From: Xenophilus aerolatus
GTDB lineage: Bacteria; Pseudomonadota; Gammaproteobacteria; Burkholderiales; Burkholderiaceae_C
Direction: 5' to 3'
Length of the DNA: 64,000 bases
NCBI GenBank assembly: GCA_030418545.1
Contig: QAIB01000001.1
Coordinates: 62,001-126,000 of the forward strand
Under the pieces are notes generated by a model. The model did not search any database, was not told the origin of the DNA, and was given only the letters and a program-made list of their open reading frames with translations. Numbering within the stretch: the first letter of the stretch is position 1; every line of letters begins with the position of its first letter. The translations under genes were made by a program, and so were the position numbers. Positions 60,457 through 64,000 of the stretch are shown here, in pieces.

Positions 60457-61752
60457 TCAGGCGCGGCTCGGCGACCCGGCCTGGGCCGTCGGTGCGGGCC
60501 TGGGTGCCAGCAGCGGGCGGGCGACCAGGGCGCACAGGGCGGCCATCGCCCACACCAGTGGCCAGGCGCCGGCGGCCATCAGGTGGGGGATGGAGAACGG
60601 GGTGACGAAGCAGACCAGGAACACGGAGGTGTTGGCCATGCCGAGGGCGGTGCCGGCGCGGGTGGGGCCGGCCAGCACGGCCAGCTCGGTGTAGGCCACC
60701 CCATGCCAGGCCGACACGCAGATGCCGCTGGCCACGAGCAGCGCCACCATCGCGGCCTGCCAGGGCAGGGCGTGTGCGGCCTGCCCAGACGCCACGCTGC
60801 CGAGCAGCGCCAGCGCGGCGAACAGTCCCACGGCCAGGGCGCTGCAGGCACGGAGATAGGCCGGGCGGTTGCGGTGCCGGTCGGTCCAGCCGCCACTCCA
60901 CACCCGTGCCGCCATGGCACCGGCCTGCACCCCGACCATCGCGGCCGTGATGACCGCCAGGCCGAGGCCGCCGGCATCGTGCAGGAACACGGTGCCGAAG
61001 GACAGGACGGCGAACTGGGGCGCGCACAGGATGCCGATGCCGCCCACGATGCGCCACACCCGTGCGTCGCGCAGCGGGCCGGCGGCCGAGGCCGGCCGCG
61101 CCGGCGCATGGGCCGGGGCGTTGCCGGCCAGGGCGCTGGAGGAAGGCTCGTGCACCCAGGCCCAGCAGAGGGCCGCGCCCACGGCGCACAGCAGCGCCAG
61201 CACCGCGTACAGCGCCGCAAAGCCGAAGTGCAGTGCAATCCACGGGAGCAGCAGGGCCCCCAGCGCGCCGCCCAGCGGCACCGCGGTCTGGCGGATGCTC
61301 ATGGCCAGCCCCCGCTCGCCGTCGCCGAACCACAGCATCACCGCCCGTCCGCTCGCGCCGTTGACGCTGCCGCCGAGCAGGCCCACGCCCAGCAGGCCGG
61401 CGCCCAGGACGCCCAGGCCGGGGATGTGTTCACCGCGCGGCGCGGCCCACAGCGCCATTGCGCCCAACGCGAGTGCGGTGCTCCCCAGGCCGATGAGCAG
61501 CACCGGGCGATCGCCCCAGCGATCGGTCAACAGGCCCCAGGGCAGTTCGCTGAGTGCAATGCCCAGGCCCATCAGGCCGAGCGCCAGTCCCAGGGACGCG
61601 TTGTCGAGCCGGTAGCCCGTGCGCAGCAGCACCGCGGTCATGGGAATGCCGCTGAAGGCGACGGAGAAGGCGGCGTTGGCCGCCACGCCCGCGGCCAGCA
61701 CCTTCCAGCGGTGACGTGCCGGGCGTGGCGAGATGGAGGAGGAAGAACTCAT
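60457..61752 (-). CDS. MFS transporter of unknown substrate
   Basis: This 431-residue protein has 12 predicted helices and MFS loop motif WGLLTDRWGDRPVLLIGLG near residue 75. It has NGASGRAVMLWFGDGERGLA near 130, a feature of nitrate/cyanate and sugar-like MFS carriers, and WSGGWTDRHRNRPAYLRA near 285. The start MSSSSSISPRPARHRW at 61752 is chosen; the frame is open to 61782. It is divergent from the LysR gene at 61831 with a 78-base gap holding a palindrome, so it is the probable target of that regulator. Confidence 0.88.
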   Translation of the reverse strand: MSSSSSISPRPARHRWKVLAAGVAANAAFSVAFSGIPMTAVLLRTGYRLDNASLGLALGLMGLGIALSELPWGLLTDRWGDRPVLLIGLGSTALALGAMALWAAPRGEHIPGLGVLGAGLLGVGLLGGSVNGASGRAVMLWFGDGERGLAMSIRQTAVPLGGALGALLLPWIALHFGFAALYAVLALLCAVGAALCWAWVHEPSSSALAGNAPAHAPARPASAAGPLRDARVWRIVGGIGILCAPQFAVLSFGTVFLHDAGGLGLAVITAAMVGVQAGAMAARVWSGGWTDRHRNRPAYLRACSALAVGLFAALALLGSVASGQAAHALPWQAAMVALLVASGICVSAWHGVAYTELAVLAGPTRAGTALGMANTSVFLVCFVTPFSIPHLMAAGAWPLVWAMAALCALVARPLLAPRPAPTAQAGSPSRA

Positions 61753-61782
61753 GGTGCGACGCAGTGTGCGTCGCTCGAACAA

Positions 61783-61797
61783 TTCTGAAAATCAGAA
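61783..61797. promoter_or_regulatory. Candidate LysR operator between MFS and lysR
   Basis: TTCTGA-AAA-TCAGAA is a perfect 6+3+6 palindrome centred in the divergent promoter region. A T-N11-A style site fits LysR binding. The region around it is unusually AT-rich. Confidence 0.6.
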
Positions 61798-61830
61798 AAT
61801 AATCACACAACCATCCCAAAAATCAGGACG

Positions 61831-62847
61831 ATGCCCATGGCACAGACAATGTTCGACCTGGATGTGCTGCGCAGCTTCGCCACCGGCATCGCGCTCGGCA
61901 GCTACGCGCGCGCCGCCGACCGGCTGGGGCGCTCCACCTCCGCCGTGAGTGCGCAGCTCAAGAAGCTGGAGGCGCAGGCGGGCACGGCCCTGTTCCGCAA
62001 GGCGGGCCGGGGCCTGGCGCTCACGGACGCCGGCGAGACGCTGCTGGCGTACGCCCACCGCCTGCTGGCGCTCAACGAAGAGGCGGCCACGGCGATCCAG
62101 GGGACGGGCCTGCAGGGGTGCGTGCGCCTGGGGCTGCAGGAGGACTTCGGCGAGGCGGTCCTGCCCGCGGTGCTGGGCCGCTTCGCGCGGGCCCATCCGC
62201 AGGTGCGCATCGAGGCCTGCGTGGCCCGCAGCGCAGTGCTGCGGGAGCGCCTGATGCTGCGCGAGCTCGATCTGGCCCTGGCCTGGGACGTCGGCGACGA
62301 ACCGATCTCGCCGCACGCCGAGCGCATCGCGCGGCTGCCCTTGCAGTGGCTGGGCCCTGCGGCGCCGGAAACGCAGGACGCGCCCTGGTGGCAGGCCCGT
62401 GCGCCCCGCAATGCGGGCCCACGCGCCGCGCGCGAGCCGCTGCCCCTGGTGCTGCTGGACGCGCCCTGTCCCCTGCGCAGCATCGTCATCGGCGCCCTCG
62501 ACCGGGCCGGTGTGCCCTGGCGCCACGCCTTCACCAGCGGCAGCCTGTCGGCGCTGTGGGCGGCCACGGGCGCGGGGCTGGGGCTCACCGTGCGCACGCC
62601 CTTCGGTGTGCCGCCGCAGTTGTCCGCCATCCAGCCCGGCCCGGCCGGCCTGCCGGCACTGCAGGCGGTGACGCTGACGCTCTACCGCGCCGGCCCCGAG
62701 GTCGAGGCCCAGGCGCCGGTGGACCGACTCGCCGCCTTGCTGCGCCAGGCCGTGGCGCAGGCGCTGCGGCCGGAGCAGGGCGTGCCCGCGCCGTTGCCGG
62801 CGCCGGGCGGCCGCCGTGCAGGAAGGCGGGTGTCGATGCAGCCCTAA
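61831..62847 (+). CDS. LysR-family regulator
   Basis: This 338-residue regulator starts MPMAQTMFDLDVLRSFATGI with the HTH SYARAADRLGRSTSAVSAQL at about residues 24-43. The effector domain includes RLGLQEDFGEAVLPAVLGRF and SGSLSALWAATGAGLGLTVR. The C-terminal 30 residues are Pro/Arg-rich and probably disordered. It probably controls the divergent MFS gene and itself. A terminator follows ten bases after the stop. Confidence 0.9.
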   Translation: MPMAQTMFDLDVLRSFATGIALGSYARAADRLGRSTSAVSAQLKKLEAQAGTALFRKAGRGLALTDAGETLLAYAHRLLALNEEAATAIQGTGLQGCVRLGLQEDFGEAVLPAVLGRFARAHPQVRIEACVARSAVLRERLMLRELDLALAWDVGDEPISPHAERIARLPLQWLGPAAPETQDAPWWQARAPRNAGPRAAREPLPLVLLDAPCPLRSIVIGALDRAGVPWRHAFTSGSLSALWAATGAGLGLTVRTPFGVPPQLSAIQPGPAGLPALQAVTLTLYRAGPEVEAQAPVDRLAALLRQAVAQALRPEQGVPAPLPAPGGRRAGRRVSMQP

Positions 62848-62856
62848 AATCGCCCC

Positions 62857-62891
62857 AACGTTGCAGGCGTCCCGGCTGCAACGTTTTTTTT
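62857..62891 (+). terminator. Rho-independent terminator of the lysR gene
   Basis: AACGTTGCAG and CTGCAACGTT form a perfect ten-base stem around GCGTCCCGG, followed directly by a run of eight Ts (62884-62891). Confidence 0.93.
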
Positions 62892-62920
62892 GTTCCACCG
62901 GGGCCATGTAGAGGAACACC

Positions 62921-64000
62921 ATGTACAAAAACCTCGTCGGCCGCGCCGTTCTGGCGTGCGCCGCGATGTCTCTTTTCTGTCTCCCCTCCCTGGCGCAGAA
63001 GCCGGCCCCCGAGCCGCTGAAGATCGGCTTCGTCTATGTGGCGCCGCTGTCCGATGCGGGCTGGGTGCGCCAGCACGACGAGGGCCGCAAGGCCATCGAG
63101 GCGGCGCTGCCGGGCCAGGTGAAGACCACCTACGTCGAGAACGTCGCCGAGGGCGCCGACGCCGAGCGCGTGATCCGCGACCTCGCGATGCAGGGCCACC
63201 AGCTCATCTTCACGCCGAGCTTCGGCTACATGGAGCCGACCTTGAAGGTGGCGAAGGACTTCCCCGGGGTGAAGTTCGAGTCCATCACCGGCTACAAGCG
63301 CGCGCCCAACGTGGCGACGGCCAACGCGCGCTACTACGAGGGCCGCTACCTCGCGGGCGTGGCGGCGGGCCGCATGACGAAGTCGAACATCGCCGGCTAT
63401 GTCGCGGGCTTCCCGATCCCCGAGGTGCTGCAGGGCCTCAATGCCTTCACGCTGGGGATGCGCTCGGTCAACCCGAAAGCGCAGGTCAAGGTGGTGTGGC
63501 TCAACGTCTGGTTCGATCCGCCGCAGGAGCGCGATGCCGCCATGCGCCTGTTCGACCAGGGCGTCGACGTGATCGCCTTCCACACTGGCTCCACGGCCGT
63601 GATGAAGGCCGCGCAGGACCGCGGCCGTTGGGCCGTCGCCTACCACTCCGACATGCGCCAGGTGGCGCCCGACGCGCAGCTGGTGGCCGTCACCCACCGC
63701 TGGGGCGACTACGACACGCGCCGCGCGAAGGCGGTGCTCGACGGCACTTGGAAGAGCGAGGACACCTGGGGCGGCGTGAAGGAAGGCATGGTGCGCGTCG
63801 GCGACTTCGGGCCCAAGGTGCCGGAGGCCGTGCGCCAGGAGGTGCTCGCGCGGCAGCAGGACATTGCCGATGGCAAGCTGCAGCCCTTCCGCGCCGGCTC
63901 GCAGGACGTGCGCGACAACGAGGGCCATGTGGCCATCGCCAAGGGCAGCGCGTTGACCGACCCGCAGATCCTGCAGATGAACTGGCTGGCCGAGGGCGTG
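62921..64000 (+). CDS. Second BMP-family substrate-binding protein (partial, cut by window edge)
   Basis: At least 360 residues are encoded before the window ends. A signal peptide (MYKNLVGRAVLACAAMSLFC) with cleavage near SLAQKPAP makes it a soluble periplasmic protein, without the lipobox Cys of the protein at 55387. The BMP domain is clear: IGFVYVAPLSDAGWVRQHDE, FTPSFGYMEPTLKVAKDFPG and ARYYEGRYLAGVAAGRMTKS. It could use the same ABC importer or have another nearby, beyond the window. GAGGA precedes the start. Confidence 0.9.
   Translation, partial: MYKNLVGRAVLACAAMSLFCLPSLAQKPAPEPLKIGFVYVAPLSDAGWVRQHDEGRKAIEAALPGQVKTTYVENVAEGADAERVIRDLAMQGHQLIFTPSFGYMEPTLKVAKDFPGVKFESITGYKRAPNVATANARYYEGRYLAGVAAGRMTKSNIAGYVAGFPIPEVLQGLNAFTLGMRSVNPKAQVKVVWLNVWFDPPQERDAAMRLFDQGVDVIAFHTGSTAVMKAAQDRGRWAVAYHSDMRQVAPDAQLVAVTHRWGDYDTRRAKAVLDGTWKSEDTWGGVKEGMVRVGDFGPKVPEAVRQEVLARQQDIADGKLQPFRAGSQDVRDNEGHVAIAKGSALTDPQILQMNWLAEGV

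Noticed and set aside
62857-62920. Attenuator controlling the second BMP gene
   Set aside because: The hairpin and T-run directly follow the lysR stop codon, and no alternative antiterminator pairing is visible. A plain terminator is simpler.

Overview
The window is GC-rich chromosomal DNA, densely packed with genes, from a betaproteobacterium. The Comamonadaceae, and Variovorax or a close relative in particular, fit best. The evidence is the thrB / DUF2782-like / polA order, Bug-type tripartite receptors, membrane urate oxidase PuuD, and dispersed intergenic repeats of the kind I associate with that family. The genus is an inference. I see no rRNA, tRNA, CRISPR array, phage or insertion sequence.

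Layout. 1-9.7 kb: housekeeping and stand-alone genes (BPSS1780-type membrane protein, thrB, polA, an M20 carboxypeptidase, a Tat-type dienelactone hydrolase, a ZIP metal transporter, dodecin, a PPOX-fold protein). 9.9-11 kb: a decayed TPR/GT41 glycosyltransferase gene. 11-13 kb: two alpha/beta hydrolases. 13.2-24 kb: purine-ring opening locus (M20 hydrolase, UraD-allantoate amidohydrolase fusion, PuuE, GntR regulator, HiuH, XdhC, PuuD, 8-oxoguanine deaminase, glycerate kinase). 24-27.8 kb: TetR, diguanylate cyclase, LMW phosphatase, LysE and a thioesterase, the last two with shifted 3' ends. 27.8-33.9 kb: a LysR-linked indolepyruvate:ferredoxin oxidoreductase operon with a Bug receptor. 33.9-44.9 kb: two divergent arms around a LacI regulator, holding an ABC uptake system, two DapA-like lyases, DUF3830, tautomerase, acyl-CoA dehydrogenase, CoA-transferase, MaoC hydratase and a hydantoinase-type amidohydrolase. 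This looks like an uncharacterised catabolic system. 45.2-57.8 kb: second purine locus (xanthine dehydrogenase, LysR, NCS2 permease, BMP-type ABC transporter, type-2 adenine deaminase). 57.8-64 kb: M16 peptidase, two MFS transporters, LysR, and a second BMP protein that runs off the end.

How the genes work together. The two purine loci form an almost complete route. Purines enter through the NCS2 permease and BMP/ABC importer. Adenine deaminase and xanthine dehydrogenase (matured by XdhC, encoded 26 kb away) lead to urate, and 8-oxoguanine deaminase also gives urate directly. PuuD, HiuH, UraD and PuuE then lead to allantoate. The amidohydrolase domain degrades allantoate, and glycerate kinase is placed to recover glyoxylate carbon. 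An identical ten-base palindrome lies in front of gntR/hiuH and puuD, which suggests one GntR-type regulator controls both promoters.

The most notable structural find is a family of at least six ~58-bp hairpin repeats. Most lie at gene ends, where they resemble terminators. One forms part of the iorB reading frame, one contains the ZIP start codon, and one supplies the end of glycerate kinase.
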